64,000 bases of DNA from Lunularia cruciata (GCA_948567375.1 OX419755.1:45451001-45515000), one strand, 5' to 3'; numbered from the stretch's first letter, positions 11,810 to 23,952 are shown. The notes: generated by a model not told the origin, from the sequence alone. Program-made: numbers and translations.

Positions 11810-11822
11810 GCTCTGATACAAA
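11810..11822 (-). other. Primer-binding site, initiator tRNA-Met type
   Basis: On the minus strand the LTR end (...CTTTTACA) is followed by TTTGTATCAGAGC, which contains the common plant primer site TATCAGAGC complementary to the 3' end of initiator tRNA-Met. It fixes the inner edge of the 5' LTR at 11823. Confidence 0.7.
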
Positions 11823-12243
11823 TGTAAAAGATTATGGAGAGGAATAGAAGAATAGACAATCACCTGAATAAAAGAAATCCTCAAATAAGAGAAACTGTAA
11901 ATGCATAGCATAAGCTATGAATTTGGTATTTATAGGGAAGTTAAATGCAAGACTTCCAAGGAATGTTCTTTCTAGAAGTTGCTTTTTCTTGGAGTGCAAG
12001 AAAAGCTAATAGTCTACTTGGTATACAAGCTAAGCTAGTTGTTTACTTAACATACAAGTTACCCCATATGTGAGAAGTTCCTAAAAACTTTCACCTAGAA
12101 GTTTCTTGCATGCTTTTAGAATAATGTTCCAAAAAGCTTCCTAGATACTTTTAGAACATTCTTAGAAAATTCTACCCTCATTTTACTATATTTAAATGAT
12201 TTTTCTAACTATTTTGGATTTGCTAACTCAATATTATTATAGT
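11823..12243 (-). repeat. 5' LTR of chromodomain gypsy copy 1
   Basis: Starts TGTAAAAG on the plus strand right after the primer site. It carries a TATAAATACC-type box on the minus strand (about 11935) and units like those in the LTRs at 6660-7000 and 34640-35150, in the opposite orientation. The outer edge is approximate. Confidence 0.6.
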
Positions 12244-12575
12244 TCTAGACGATCATAGATCTTAGTGACCAAGTAGGTGGAAAGTACTTCAAAAAGAACT
12301 TCAAAGCAAGAGATTATAATTCTCATATCCAAATACATGATCAAATTTTCCTCTTGGATTTTGATTCATTATATTTATATAGGATAGCAAGACAAAAAGA
12401 ATAAGATAACTAAATACTATTGCTGTTGAATATCAACCTCCTAATCATTGGAATGTTTCAAACACTTTATATTTTAGTAAAGTGTTCATGAATAAATTTT
12501 TTCCTTTGTAGGAATTTTCTAAGATTTTATCTTTTTTTGTGATGAATCCTTAACATCGTTAGTAGTTTTTAATTA
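12244..12575. other. AT-rich stretch between two elements
   Basis: No gene seen. It is the presumed target sequence of PHD-gypsy 2; its last four bases, ATTA (12572-12575), are repeated at 38436-38439. Confidence 0.5.
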
Positions 12576-13215
12576 TGTTGTGCTTATATACATTGCTGTT
12601 AACATCATACAATATAGAAACACAACTCATATAGAAGTCATACACAAACTCTTAAGTACCACAATAATCAGTTCAATCACACCCAAATCACACTCAACTT
12701 GGATCATACTCCATCTTCAACTCAATAATTTGCCAACAATATGCATTGGTTACAAGCCATACTCACTCTAGCTAAGAGATTCTAGGTGATGCTTGCCTAC
12801 CTCTATCCACCATAGCCAAGAACTTGAAGGCTCAACATTAGACAAGTGAGCTCTTTGGAGCTACAATTTGAAGGTATACCCCTTTACTCAACTTGGATCT
12901 CTAGCCCTAACAATGTAATTGATGGCCTATATGAAAATGCAAATAGTGCAAGTGATAGTGGGTCTAACAATGTGATCAATAATCCTCACAAAAAATCTAG
13001 TCAACATTAAGTTATCTTTGAGCAACTACTTATATAACCATAACCACCAAGACTATCACTCCACATCCAAGAAAACTAGCTTTTTATGTTTTTTGTAAAT
13101 TTTGTGCTAGCTATTATGCATATATACATTGCTACACAACATACATCATTATTAACATCATAATTATAGAAAATTCATATAAAAATCATCCATTGACTCG
13201 TAAGTACCACAATTG
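12576..13215 (-). repeat. Terminal repeat plus partial repeat, PHD-gypsy 2 (3' end)
   Basis: The terminal repeat occupies 12576-13109 (starts TGTTGTGC), a two-base spacer (GC) follows, and block A' occupies 13112 to about 13215. This is the same A-B-spacer-A' order as in copies 1 and 3, but more diverged. Confidence 0.7.
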
Positions 13216-13380
13216 CACTCCTAATTAGCAATTAAGTCCCTCTAACTCTAGATGGACCTCTACTCCAAGTATGTGATATGCCCTATGATGGACAATGGTT
13301 AAGAGGTCTGGTGCTATTGAGCCCCATCTTTAGTCACCTCTCTACAATCTATATCATATAAAGAGTGAACTAGCTATATA

Positions 13381-13523
13381 TCAAGTACATTGAGGATATA
13401 GCCATTGTCTTTGAGGAACCACCATAAGAGGAGTTAAACATGCCATATGCCATCCTCTTAAATAGCTATCACACATTAATAAAGTAGTATCTCTACTAGA
13501 AGAGCCACACAACATAAATCACA
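13381..13523 (-). pseudogene. PHD-finger remnant at integrase C-terminus, PHD-gypsy 2
   Basis: The minus strand reads CDLC, then after a shift MCDSY, RGWHMACLTP, VVPQRQWLYPQCT and a stop at 13381-13383. Against the C4HC3 pattern two cysteines have become tyrosine (CDSC to CDSY, LCPQC to LYPQC). The stop directly after the last pair shows that the finger is the end of the polyprotein. The preceding frame carries SDYVNLQQ and CHLPNIDGIMDP, the family's integrase tail. Confidence 0.7.
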
Positions 13524-14700
13524 AGTATACCCATGTAATAGCCAAGCTTGGGTCCATAATGCCATCAATGTTTGGGAGGTGGCATGATGCATAATTGCAA
13601 ATATGATCCTTTCTAAAAACACTATTACATCCTTCCAACATGAAGATCCTGGAAGGCAAAACCTCATGCATTCTCAAGATGATACAGCCTATGGTCACAT
13701 TAAATATCATTGATGCAATTTGTTGTAGATTTACATAATCACTTGGATGAAATTGATAGATCAAAGGTCTATAACCTCCTCCTTGAATAGTAGTATACTA
13801 CGTGTAAGGTATCCCTATGATGAGCAATAGCTAAGTTCTCAAAGTCCATTGGCATCACTCTTTGAAAGATCTCTACTTGTTGAAAACATGCACTTACCCA
13901 TATGTTTGGATCATCCAAGTCCAAAACTATAGTAGCATCGTAACAAATGGCTATAGGTAAATTTGGATCTTGTCCATAACGTAGAAAGTAAGGAGAGAAG
14001 GATGCTAAGGAGACTTGCCGGCTGAACCAATAGTCCATGGCCAACCAAGGTAATTAGAGATTCTAATCTCCCAAGTGGCTTCTCTACAAACCGTACTTGT
14101 GCAATTCTCTCTAACAAGACGTAAAACTCTTCTAAGAACTCTATATGCTAATCAATCAAAACATCAAATCATACACCAAAATGATTAAGAACCTAATCCA
14201 AGAATGAGTAAGTTGTCCCTTTGTTAGACCTGTTGGGAAGTGTTACCAACTCAATCTACTTGAAGAAGTGCTCCACCATAACCAAAACATATTGATGATA
14301 TCTCATAGTCAATGATAAACACAAAGCAAAGTCCAAACTCTAACAATAATCCAACACTATGATAGGTAATGGGTGTAACTATGGCGTAAGACATTAAATG
14401 ATGCTCTAAGTCAATCACAAACCACACATCTAGCAAAAAATTATTGTACATTGGTTTACATATTGTGCAACACATAATGACTTTGGAGTAAGCTATATGT
14501 ATTATTTACTCCAAAATGTCCTAGCTCCTCATGAGCCTAACAAACCAACTATGGTCTTTGACATAGAAGATGTACTACTTGCACTCTACCATCTTCCTAC
14601 ACACAAAGAAGATATCTACCCTCCAATCTAAACTACTTGGCTTGTTGAAGGACATGATCTCTCTCCTTGACACAAATTGTGCTACTCACAACACCAATGC
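13524..14700 (-). pseudogene. Integrase, PHD-gypsy 2
   Basis: C-terminal region in 14044-13769 (motif VSLASFSPYFLRYGQDPNLP, typical of gypsy integrases, then RVMPMDFENLAIAHHRDTL) and 13764-13524 (SDYVNLQQ...EVLPS...CHLPNIDG). Core remnants lie at about 14420-14110, HHCC remnants at 14650-14430. Catalytic motifs are not readable in one frame. The C-terminal region is the best preserved of the three copies. Confidence 0.7.
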
Positions 14701-17356
14701 AAAGATAATATATCACTAAATATCATCATGAATGTCTCATTGACCCATACTAATATCTCCACTCTCTAGATCTATGAACTCAACAACTATTATTTAACAA
14801 AGAGGGATACTATCAAAGCCTCAAAAAATATACATAGAAAAGTAAATGTATGCCAACGGCACCATCTCCTCATTTATCTCACCATGCTAACATGCTCCAG
14901 TCTAATCCTACTAGCTAGGACATGGCTTTCTACTCAGCCCATCTACATCAGTGTTCATTCTAGGTCTATGAATAACTATAAAATCATTTTATAAATTCAA
15001 AGCCCATCATGCAAGCTTATCAAACTCCATCAATCACTTCAATGGTTAATGATCAGTGATGAGAGTGAAGGTGTTACTAAATAGGGAATATAAAAAATGT
15101 ACTATTGCTCATACTATTGCCAAGCACTCTCTCTAACTATAATTTGCCTCTACTGAATTATTAGAATGACTAGCATAGGTCACTATAAACTCCTTCCCCT
15201 CATCATCAAACTAGGTGAGCACGACTCTAAGCTTCACCACACTCCAATTAGTAAGAACCTAGAATTGTCATCTTTTGACCGGTCTCCTAAGAATAGAGGT
15301 AGATATCAACCTCTCCTTAAGTATTATAAAAACTCTCTCTTGCTTATCTCCCCAACACCACTCTTATGTAAGCATAGTCAGCTTTGGCAGTGACACTAAA
15401 TCCTCTAACATACTAGCAATAGAAGTTTGCCAACCCAAGGAATGCTCACACTTTGCTCACATCTATAGGAAAAAGAATACGTGAAATAGCCTCCACCTTG
15501 ATTTTTGAACACCAAGTCCACAAGGGTGGATAGTGTGACCCAAATACTCAACTTGCTCATGGAAGAATCTGCCTTTCCTAGGATGTAATTTGAGTCCATG
15601 TGATCTCAATCTCTCAAATACCTCCAAAAATATCTCTCATGCTTCCCATAATAGTACTATAGACCAAAATATCATCAATATAACACCAATCAAAATCCAA
15701 TCATGATAGGATCCTATCCATGATTGTTTAGAACTTAACAAGAGCATTATTTAATCCAAAGAGTAAAAACTTCCACTAATACAATGCATCTTTGCCATGA
15801 GGATTAATAGCCTAAAATGTTTTCTTGGACTTGTCATCCTCCTTGATTGGCAATCAATGCTATCTTCCTCAAAGATCCATAGTAATGACAACCTTTGCAT
15901 GCCCAATTGCTTAAAAGATCTCCTTTGGTGTAGGCATAACATATTGATTAGCCCTAATATGTTGGTTGATAAGATGGTAATCTCCACACATTTGCCTATT
16001 GTGTATTTGCCATGCATATCCTTCTTGGTTGGCATAACTATAGTTGAAGCATACTCTCCATAGGAAATGTCCACCAAACCAGCCTCAAAAAGACCTGTAC
16101 TTTGATTCTCAATCAAGGCTATCTCAATGTCACTATATGTATAGGATGTCAAAAAGTTGGTGTATCACTAGTCAACTCAATCCAAATACCAAGTCCTATT
16201 AGAGCACCCAAATCCTTCATACCAAAGGCAAAACAACTCATATAGCTCCTCAAGAACCTCTAAACTTTCATCTTTCTCCTCTTGTAAGCTTGGGTCCAAT
16301 ATTTGGCTCCCAAGTATCCTTTGTAATTGATGTAGGAGTGGAAGACACACTAATTGCCTGCTACACCAAGCCTTGGAAGCAATATTCTCATGTCTCCAAC
16401 TACTAGATTCCTTAATCCCAAAGCAAAAAATTCCCTCTACTTTAGCTACAAACTCCACACATCCTCTAGTTGCATCCCATGTAGACCAAGAGTATAATGC
16501 AAGTAGACCATGTTCACTTGGATGTACTCCAAATAGACCACTCTCACTAGTAGCCATTAGTTATATCCAAAGAATGCTATACCTACTTGGTCCATTACTC
16601 CTAGCATATGCTTGAATCATCTTGATAGGCATAGAGCTCACAATTGTCTAATTTTTGATGCCTATCAAGTGCATCCTACATTGCTAAGCCAATCAAAGGC
16701 TCATAATCCAAGTCAAAAAAAAGTTTAGGTCCATAGCTTGACCTAACACATGACACTTGGATCCCTCTTACATTTCTAAAATGGTTGTAATATTGGTATT
16801 GAAACCTATTGGTCACTCTTTCTGATCAGCATTAGGCTCCACCAACTACTATAACTATGAGTTCCAAAAAAATCCATGACCTCCCTCTCAAAAAGCATGT
16901 GACCTTGGGAAACTCATGAGTGTGGGTAAAGTAGCTTTGAGCTACCTAACAAGGTTCACCCCTATTATAAGTGACCTATCACCCACTACCATTGTTTAAG
17001 ATAGGCATCCAACATCCAAAATATCATCAATAGTAAGGTGGGCTAGCCATTTAATCCCATCATAGGCACATTGTAAAACCTCTTTAGGTGAAAGGTTTGT
17101 CCATCAAAGATAAAGACAATGAGCATGTGATCCAACTTTGGTTGCATCTAACAACATGGGAGGTCCTATCCAAGAATAGACTTGATGTATACTTGCCACC
17201 ACTTGTGTGTGAGAATCACCCATCAAAGAGATGTTCTCCAAAATGTAGGTTGAATTAACCTAGAGATATTGTAGTATGCATAACATCTCCCAAAACACAC
17301 TAGAATGGGGATCTTGTAGACCTTGACTTTGGTAGACATGGTTATGTCCCTAATAT
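14701..17356 (-). pseudogene. RNase H, RT and RT linker, PHD-gypsy 2
   Basis: RT palm and thumb at about 15720-15380 (GLKLHPRK-like and FFHEQVEYLGHTI-like motifs) and RNase H at about 15200-14750. Upstream RT (16152-15751) shows ISYGEYASTIVMPTKKDMHGKY, equivalent to the motif that precedes the RT fingers. The 16557-16177 stretch holds the acidic linker before RT. From 16600 to 17356 the match to copy 3 fades. All frames are broken. Confidence 0.65.
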
Positions 17357-17360
17357 GGCC

Positions 17361-18049
17361 TATGAGCCGGCCTGTCTCTCACTCAAGATGAACCTCTGAT
17401 GGCTATTATGGTAGCGCACCATGGACTAAGAAGGCAAGGAACCCCAACTCCATCATACTCTTCCAAGGCTAACATTCCAACACTCAAGACATTGCTCACT
17501 AGAGAACTCTATGAGAGAGATAGTTGCAAATGAAAGGATGATGAATACCTCCTCACCCCTTGTTTATATACTTGTGAAATAGTTACATACCAAAGTTACT
17601 AATTACCATAGTAACTCAAGTTACTAGACTAAAAATCAAGTAAAGTCAAAAAGTGGAAAGGAATATCCATTCACATGGGTATATTCCATTAGCATGTGAT
17701 CTTATCTTGACCCAAACACTAAGTCAAGGATTCATTCACATGGACCATCCTTGGACTACAAAAGAATCCAAAACAAAAAGGCTTGCAGGCCCAAGAGTTC
17801 TAAACTCTTTCCTCAAAGCCAAACACCTAGGAATAATACCAAGTCAACACACTAGAATCCAAAATAGTGGTGCTCATCTTTTCCACTTCCTCTAAAGTAA
17901 GGTCCCCTCTATCTTAGCTATGACTAAATTTAGCTAATCATGACTAATGTAGAACAATCCTTTATCTCTATTAAAATAATATCTCTCAAGTACTTATAAT
18001 ACCAAGCTAAATATCACAATACCACACACTTGCACAAATGGGTGTTACA
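17361..18049 (-). repeat. 3' LTR of the 17361-24658 element
   Basis: 689 bases, TATGAGCCGG...GGGTGTTACA; the partner begins TGTGAGTCGG, so the canonical TG start has mutated to TA here. It contains a five- to six-base insertion (around 17660) relative to the partner. Confidence 0.9.
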
Positions 18050-18057
18050 TTTATCCG

Positions 18058-18987
18058 CAGACTAAGTTTTCACTTTGTCCTCAAAGTGAAGGTCTCTCTA
18101 CCTTCTATGATATCTTCAAATTATCATGGTTAATCCTATCAAAGTACCTTCTTCCCAACTCCTTGAGATCATAGGTGTAATTGCTCTACACCTTCTCCAT
18201 TATGAAAGGTCCAAAATACTTAGGCAAAAACTTCTTTTGCACTCTCTTGAATCGGATAGAATCAAACAATGTTACCCAATCACGTACCATGAAAGGCTTC
18301 ACCTTCTCCTTGCCTTACCTCTTGTCATAGCTCTCCTTTTGTTTCCTTTGGGCCTGCTCCACTCGAACCATAGCAACTGCTCTTGCCTCTTCCAACTCCA
18401 TGAGTTGTTCCTTCCTTGACTTCTCTACATCACCTCCTTGTGCTTTCTTCAATCTCCTTTAAATGCTTTGGAAGGTAGGAAGATCAAAGTGAATAGGTAG
18501 GGTAGACTCAATACCATATACCAATTGAAAATAGAGAATATCCGGTAGAAGTCTTCATGGTTGTCCTATACTCCCACAAAACTGCATGAATCCTCTTGTC
18601 TCAATGATGTTTAGCACCCTTCCTTTCTGCATCTTTGGCCAACATCATGCACAAGGTCTGATTGGTTCTCTTTGCCAAGCCATTGAAATTTGGCTTATAG
18701 GATGTAGTTACTCTATGTGTGATAGAGAAATGTCATAGCATGGCTATAGTAATGCTTCCTGTAAACTCTCCTCCTCTATTAGAAACCAACTCCAAAGGGC
18801 ATCCAAACCTAGTGATAATGCGTTCATAAGGAAATCTACCAACTTCATTTTCATTCTTGTCCTTCAATGGTCTAGCCTCAACCTGCTTGGTAAGGTTATC
18901 AGTAACTACCAGAATGTATTGATTGTTCCTTGGGGTTCCATTGAGAGGACCTACAAAATCAATTTCCCACTTCTTAGGTCTTAGCAA
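18058..18987 (-). pseudogene. Integrase core and C-terminus of the 17361-24658 element
   Basis: 18987-18733 is open: EIDFVGPLNGTPRNNQYILV carries the first catalytic Asp; the second motif reads LVSNRGGEFTG, with Asn where Asp is expected. After a frame change the strand continues (SYKPNFNGLAKRTNQTL, the region of the third acidic residue, expected E in AERTN, here K) to the C-terminus ending near RYFDRINHDNLK (about 18120). It would join element DNA to the genome; the two substituted acidic residues argue that this copy is inactive. Confidence 0.8.
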
Positions 18988-18999
18988 TGGAATTGATCT

Positions 19000-19311
19000 A
19001 AGTGGTGGAGTGGATGTAGGCTTTCTAGCAAAAGCTTGACAAACATCACAAATTTTGCAATAATTAAGATAATCCTTGAAAATCCCTCTCTAATGGTAAC
19101 CTGCATCTAGAATCTTGAAAGCAGTCACCCTTCCTGCAAAGTGTCTTCCACACACTAAAACTTCATGAAACTCCTTTATAAGTAGGATAGACTCTTCCTT
19201 ACCCACTGCTCTTTGAAGTAGACCATCTACTCCTTGGTGAAAAAGAATATCCTCCACTATTGTGTAAGGTCTAGATCTTGTTGCAAAGGCCTTCTTCTCC
19301 CTAGCATGCAT
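19000..19311 (-). pseudogene. Integrase zinc-binding region of the 17361-24658 element
   Basis: EFHEVLVCGRHFAGRVTAFKI gives the two histidines and, past one stop at about 19090, YCKICDVCQ gives the C-x2-C pair. This is the HHCC domain in front of the integrase core, in the same frame apart from the stop. Confidence 0.75.
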
Positions 19312-19745
19312 CCCTTTGGATAGTTACCTCTTGTCATAAAATCCACAATCTCCTTGTACTCCATTGGAACCTCTTGAGTGATTGAGATTGTCATGAGCTC
19401 CTCATCCGAGAAGGAATCATCCACTGGCTCATCTCCATCATGATCATAGGCTCTAGATAACAAATAAACATTTGCATGTTTCTTTCCTGGCCTATCCTCA
19501 ATGGTGTAGTCATACTCAGACAAGAGTATCATCCACCTTGCTAGTCTCCCTTCAACATTAGGCTTGTTGAAGATGTACTTCAAAGCCTTGTGATCCGTGA
19601 CAATGGTGGCTTTCCCTCCAATCAACTAGTGTCTAAACCAAAGATCACTGCCAACCCTTCTCTCTTTGTGACAAAGTAGTTCTTTTATGCTAAAACCATC
19701 TGCTTACTAGCATAAGCTATTGGGTGATCATGCCCCTCTTGTTCT
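19257..19745 (-). pseudogene. RNase H of the 17361-24658 element
   Basis: The open stretch 19625-19257 includes VTDHKALKYIFNKPNVEGRLARWM and the linker YDYTIEDRPGKKHANVYLLSRA, standard for gypsy RNase H and its junction to integrase (usual form GKxHxNADxLSR). The preceding part carries ILYTDTSNVAIGCTLSQ, with the catalytic Asp, at the end of the RT frame (about 19790-19745). One stop separates the two. Confidence 0.85.
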
Positions 19746-20947
19746 TATTGACTAAGAGTGCATCCTATAGCTACATTAGAAGTATCAGTGTAGAGGATGA
19801 AAGGCTTACTCCAATCAGGTTTAGCAATAATTGGAGCTACAACAAGGGATTGCTTGAGCTCCTCAAAAGCTTTGAGAGCCTCCTTGTCCTCCAAAATCAC
19901 CATGTAATCTACACCCTTCTTCATGTAGATGGTCAATGCATAAGCCTTGTTGGAAAATGAGAAGATAAACCTCCTATAGTACCCAACCATCCCCAAGAAT
20001 TGGCGTAACTTTGTCACGCTTGAAGGGAATGGAAGGTCTGAGATTTTCCTCACCTTCTCAAGATCAATTGCTATTCCATCCTTGGAGATGATGTGCCCCA
20101 GAATTAGACCTTCTTCACATCCAAAAATGCACTTCTCTGGGTTGAGTGATGCATTTGCCTCATCCAAGCATTGCAAGACCTTGATTAGGTGCTCAAAGTG
20201 CTCCTCCTTGCTCCCATAGACACAAAAGTCATCAATGAAGTCTCACAAATTTCCCAATGAAAGGTTAAAATTGAACCTTTCATTGAGAAATTTGTTATGA
20301 ACCGTTGGAATGTGGTTGGAGCATTGCAAAGCCAAAAAGTTATGACCTTGAAAGCATAAGTTCCCCACGGTGTGGTGAACATGGTGAGTTGTTGATGCTC
20401 TGGTGCAATCTTGATATGGTTATATCCACTATAACCATCTCCAAAATTGTACCTCTCATGACCTGCAACCTCCTCCAAGATCTCATCAATGAATGGCAAT
20501 GGGTAGTAGGTCTCTTGGTAACAAGATTGAGCTTCTTGTAATCCACACATACCCAAAGCTTGCTATTATTTTCTTCACAATGACAATTGGAGACACCCAT
20601 TCTGAATTCTATACCTCAAAGATAAATCCAGCCTCCTTGAGCTTATCAATCTCCTCCTTCACAACCAAAGATATTGGTGGGCTAATGCAATGTTGCTTTT
20701 GGCGGATTGGTCTTGCATGTGACTCCCTCTCTATCTTGTGCTCCTCCAAGGTGACTTCCTTCAAATCCTTGTAACTAAAAGCAAACACATGGATGAACTT
20801 GTAGAAAATCTCCTCAAATCTCACCTTCTCCTCCTTGGTAACATTTGGACCATACTTGAGGGTAGATAACCTTCTCTCTACCTCCTCAAGTGTTAATAGT
20901 GATTTATCTGTGTCCTTCAAAACCTCTTGCTTATGTGCAAAATTCAT
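19745..20947 (-). pseudogene. Reverse transcriptase of the 17361-24658 element
   Basis: Three open pieces: 20947-20609 (linker and start of RT: ITRESHARPIRQ-like motif, KEEIDKLKEAGFIFEV), 20600-20185 (KLWVCVDYKKLN, DGYSGYNHI) and 20176-19745 (LNPEKCIFGCEEGLILGHI, FLGMVGYYRRFI). The active-site motif reads FIDD (about 20232-20243) in a frame joined to the third piece, with a frameshift just before it. RT copies element RNA into DNA. Only two or three frame breaks disable it. Confidence 0.85.
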
Positions 20948-21149
20948 AGCCGCAAAGGATACACATCTGAATCAAATTCAGATTCATCCTCCTCCATGGA
21001 AGTCTCCTCTTCCATGCTTGTGTCCACACCTGAAGCTCCTTCTTTAGAATCTGATTCCCAATAATCAAAAGATGGTGTATCTAAATGTGAAGTGTTGGTG
21101 GTGTTAGTCACAAGAACTGTGACCCTATGGTTTGATGGCCAAATTCTCA

Positions 21150-21484
21150 AGTACCCTTTGTGTCATCAATCAGTTGTGCATGCTGCTCTCAACCATGGCC
21201 TCCCAAGAAGTAATTCATAGCTTGAATCCTTCAAGACTTGCAAAGTCATGAGATTTTGAACTCCCATAACTGAAACTACCACCTTATCCATCACCCATAC
21301 TAGTCAAACTTGTTGCTTGTTTGCCATGCTCACCACAAATGTTGAAGGTCTTGAGGGTATCATACCCAACTTCTTTATCAACCTTTCTGACATGGCATTT
21401 ACTGTTGATCCTCCATCAACCAATGCATCCTTGATGTTGTGACCATTCACTCTCACATCAATCTTGGAGGTATATTCATAAGCC
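21150..21484 (-). pseudogene. Aspartic protease of the 17361-24658 element
   Basis: The minus strand reads ALVDGGSTVNAMSERLIKKL, where DGGS is a variant of the retroviral-type DS/TG active site, and later YELLLGRPWL, the common plant gypsy protease end motif. One stop lies between (about 21300). It is followed by an acidic stretch (21130-20944) that links to RT. The protease would cut the polyprotein. Confidence 0.75.
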
Positions 21485-22221
21485 TACCATGGTGCTGGCT
21501 TGGCATCCATCACCCCCATTGATACTAGAGCTTTTACCTTCTTCTTTCTCTTTCTCTTTGTAGAACTCAAACCACCTCTAAGCTCTTTTCTCAAGGTAGG
21601 GTTCAAAGCAATCAATTGGCCCACTTTGATGTTAGCCTTGTGGCTACCAACATCCTCCAATACATTGTAGTTCCATTGTTGCTTTGAAATCAAGAAATCC
21701 TCCATCCCCAACTTCTTCCTTGGAGTTCTTGTTGTTGATGGTGTTGAGGTGTGAGTGCTCCTAGTAGACATAGGAGTATCCTTGCTTGGAGTAAATCCTT
21801 GAGAAGAGTGAACATCCTTTGCAAAAAGAGCTCTCTTCTTCTCTTGTAGCCTTGAGGAGGATGCACAACCTCCTTCACCACCAAATCATTCTCATCCCCT
21901 TCCACTCTCCTCCATACGAATTGTGATCTTGATAGCTTCAACCTTGGAAGAAGGTTTCTCATATCTCACCTTGCTTCTAATTTGTGGTCTCAACCCTCCC
22001 ACAAAATTCTTGGTGAGCATGGCCCCTATGCCAATCATAGTAGTCTCCACATCATCCCCACCCTTACTCAACACTATGCAAAATCTAGACTCTAACTTTT
22101 CCACTCTTTCCACATAGACTCTCACTTTCTCTCCATCTCCTTGATTGAGAAAGGTAACCTCACTCATCAATCTCTCATAACTCTCATCTGGGAGAAAGTT
22201 CTCAATGAGTGTTGAAGTCAA
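21485..22221 (-). pseudogene. Gag capsid region and linker of the 17361-24658 element
   Basis: 22221-21892 (LIENFLPDESYERLMSEV, FVGGLRPQIRSKVRYEKP) has the character of the plant gypsy capsid C-terminal half. 21962-21690 and 21771-21484 continue with basic linkers; the latter contains YNVLEDVGSHKANIKVGQLI, a motif common before plant gypsy proteases. A shift separates the pieces. Capsid forms the particle around the element RNA. Confidence 0.65.
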
Positions 22222-22670
22222 ACTCTCCCAAGACCCTTCTTCCCCATCTCTCCTCTCTCTCTTTTGGTATTTTTACTCATACCATGTAAGTGCTGCATCC
22301 TCAAAGAAATTTGGTAATAATGAGGCCCACTCATTCTTCCTCCTCTCATTGTTTCCTATGAAAGCTCTCTTGAAATCTCTCACAAAGGCCTCCACATCTT
22401 CTCCATCCTTGCCAAAGAAAACTGGAAGTTTCCTCATCTTAACCCCTCACTATCTTTCTTTTCTCTCAATTTTTTTTCTCTTTTCTTTTCTCTCACTCTA
22501 TAGCTAATAGATTATATACATGACTGACACCATTTGAGAATAATCCACTCTAGGGAACACAAAAGGTTCAGGTTGCTCCGGGATTTCTATAGCAACATCA
22601 AATCCTAGAGTGCATATTAATCTAACTCTCATGGATAGTTTATCCATAAGTTGAAAGATGATCTCCATCA
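22222..22670 (-). pseudogene. Gag middle region of the 17361-24658 element
   Basis: Sequence between the zinc-knuckle ORF and the capsid stretch. A minus-strand reading from about 22445 (MRKLPVFFGKDGEDVEAFVRDF-like) resembles the start of a gypsy capsid domain (F.G...D...F...F), running into the 22221 frame after a shift. 22450-22670 is stop-rich. Confidence 0.45.
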
Positions 22671-23144
22671 CTAATCTTGAGAACTAGCTGATAAAGGTAG
22701 TAGTATTTCTGTAGTTGTACTAAGACTCTCTCCAAGATCCTTCACCAAAGTCTCCAAAAGTGCTTTTACTCCACTACACTTATGTCCTTTTGGAAGTCCT
22801 TCCACTCCACAAATCTCACACAACTCCTTGGTCTTAGATCTTCTACCTCCCAATCTTGGTGAAGAAGGTCCAACATGCAAACCCAAGTCAAGTAAGCCTC
22901 TCCTTTCCCTCAATCTCTTGCTCTCAAAGGTCAATGGACATGAACTTGCCTTATGTCCCTTCTCTCTACATAGAAAACACTTAGACTCACTCCTTCTTCC
23001 AAGTGGCGTAGGTTTTTGGATCCTCTCAACACTCTCTTCAAATTCTATTGTAAACTCTCTTTTCCTCAAATCAACCCTTACAATCACCTCAAACCCTTGG
23101 GGAACCTTGCATAGTCTCAATTTCCACTCTTGATGACCTTCCAT
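22671..23144 (-). CDS. Zinc-knuckle protein at the 5' end of the 17361-24658 element
   Basis: 157 residues from an ATG at 23142-23144, open and unbroken. Residues about 56-69 read CFLCREKGHKASSC, a perfect C-x2-C-x4-H-x4-C nucleic-acid-binding knuckle. A second Cys/His group (CEICGVEGLPKGHKC) follows at about residue 109. The ends are charged. The unusual point is position: the knuckle lies before the capsid-like region, while in most gypsy gags it follows it. It may be the N-terminus of a rearranged gag or a separate ORF; a frame break near 22670-22450 separates it from the capsid stretch. Confidence 0.6.
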   Translation of the reverse strand: MEGHQEWKLRLCKVPQGFEVIVRVDLRKREFTIEFEESVERIQKPTPLGRRSESKCFLCREKGHKASSCPLTFESKRLRERRGLLDLGLHVGPSSPRLGGRRSKTKELCEICGVEGLPKGHKCSGVKALLETLVKDLGESLSTTTEILLPLSASSQD

Positions 23145-23952
23145 GTTCCCAAGATGAATCTAAACACTCACACATGCTTTTTGTTGTTCTCAAACTCCTC
23201 ATGCATGAGATCTCAACTCCGCAGAATTGACCCTTCCTCACAATTTCACTCAAATCTCTCAACTAGTATGTGAAAGTCCTCTGAAACTTTTCAGACTTGA
23301 TCAAAACTCCAGGGTGTTTCTCCCTGAAAAATTTCAAATCTTTTCTTTGAGCCATTTGGCCTAGACACCTTTCTATTCAGCACACATATTTCAGATTTGG
23401 TCTAAAAACCACCCCCCTCACTTCAAAAACTCATAACTCCCTGCTCAAGAATGATCTCTTTCTAATTTTTTTGTCAGAAGGTAGAATATAACATAATTAA
23501 TTTTCTTGGGGAGTTTCACAAGAATCTAATGAAAATTGAAGAAAAAGCAGACTCTATACAATTTTCCAAAGAGCATGCAATTGCGTGAGTAGTTTACCCT
23601 ATCAACTTTCAAAAATTCTAGCCCAATGCACATAATAACTCTCACAATAATTTCAAGTGTTCTTACTGTAGGACAACCCAAGATATTATGTGTAGAAATT
23701 TCAAGTTCAGATCTCAAACTTGAGATTTTGCCCAAAATCACCTTAATCCCCAAAATCTGCAATCCACCTCATACAATCTCTCCAAATCACTTCAAAAGAC
23801 ATCATAATGAACTACAAGGTATACAAATGGATATTGGTTCTCTAACATAAGTTCAGCTCTCTCCTCTCCTAATGTTCTCTCCAAGTGAGCTCTCATGGCC
23901 TCCTTCTGCCGGATGTAAAATTGAACGTGGAACATTATCTTGCCTTCTAGAG
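23145..23952 (-). other. Leader between primer site and first ORF of the 17361-24658 element
   Basis: About 800 bases with no credible ORF, consistent with an untranslated leader or degraded gag start. Confidence 0.5.

Larger units (their letters stand above)
1..12243 (-). mobile_element. Chromodomain-type Ty3/gypsy element, copy 1 (decayed, split by PHD-gypsy 1)
   Basis: A minus-strand LTR retrotransposon whose 3' part lies at 1-658 and 5' part at 8077-12243; the 3' LTR is beyond the window edge. Reading from the high end: LTR (11823-12243), primer site, gag remnants (about 11640-10500), protease/RT remnants, RNase H (about 9127-8674), the first half of integrase ending at 8077, then, after the inserted PHD-gypsy 1, the second half of integrase (658 to 1). 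Continuity is supported by the related plus-strand copy at 33500-34400, where the same integrase sequence is uninterrupted. All domains are broken by stops and frameshifts, so this is a dead copy. A role as an active mobile element is known for the family, not for this copy. Confidence 0.8.
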
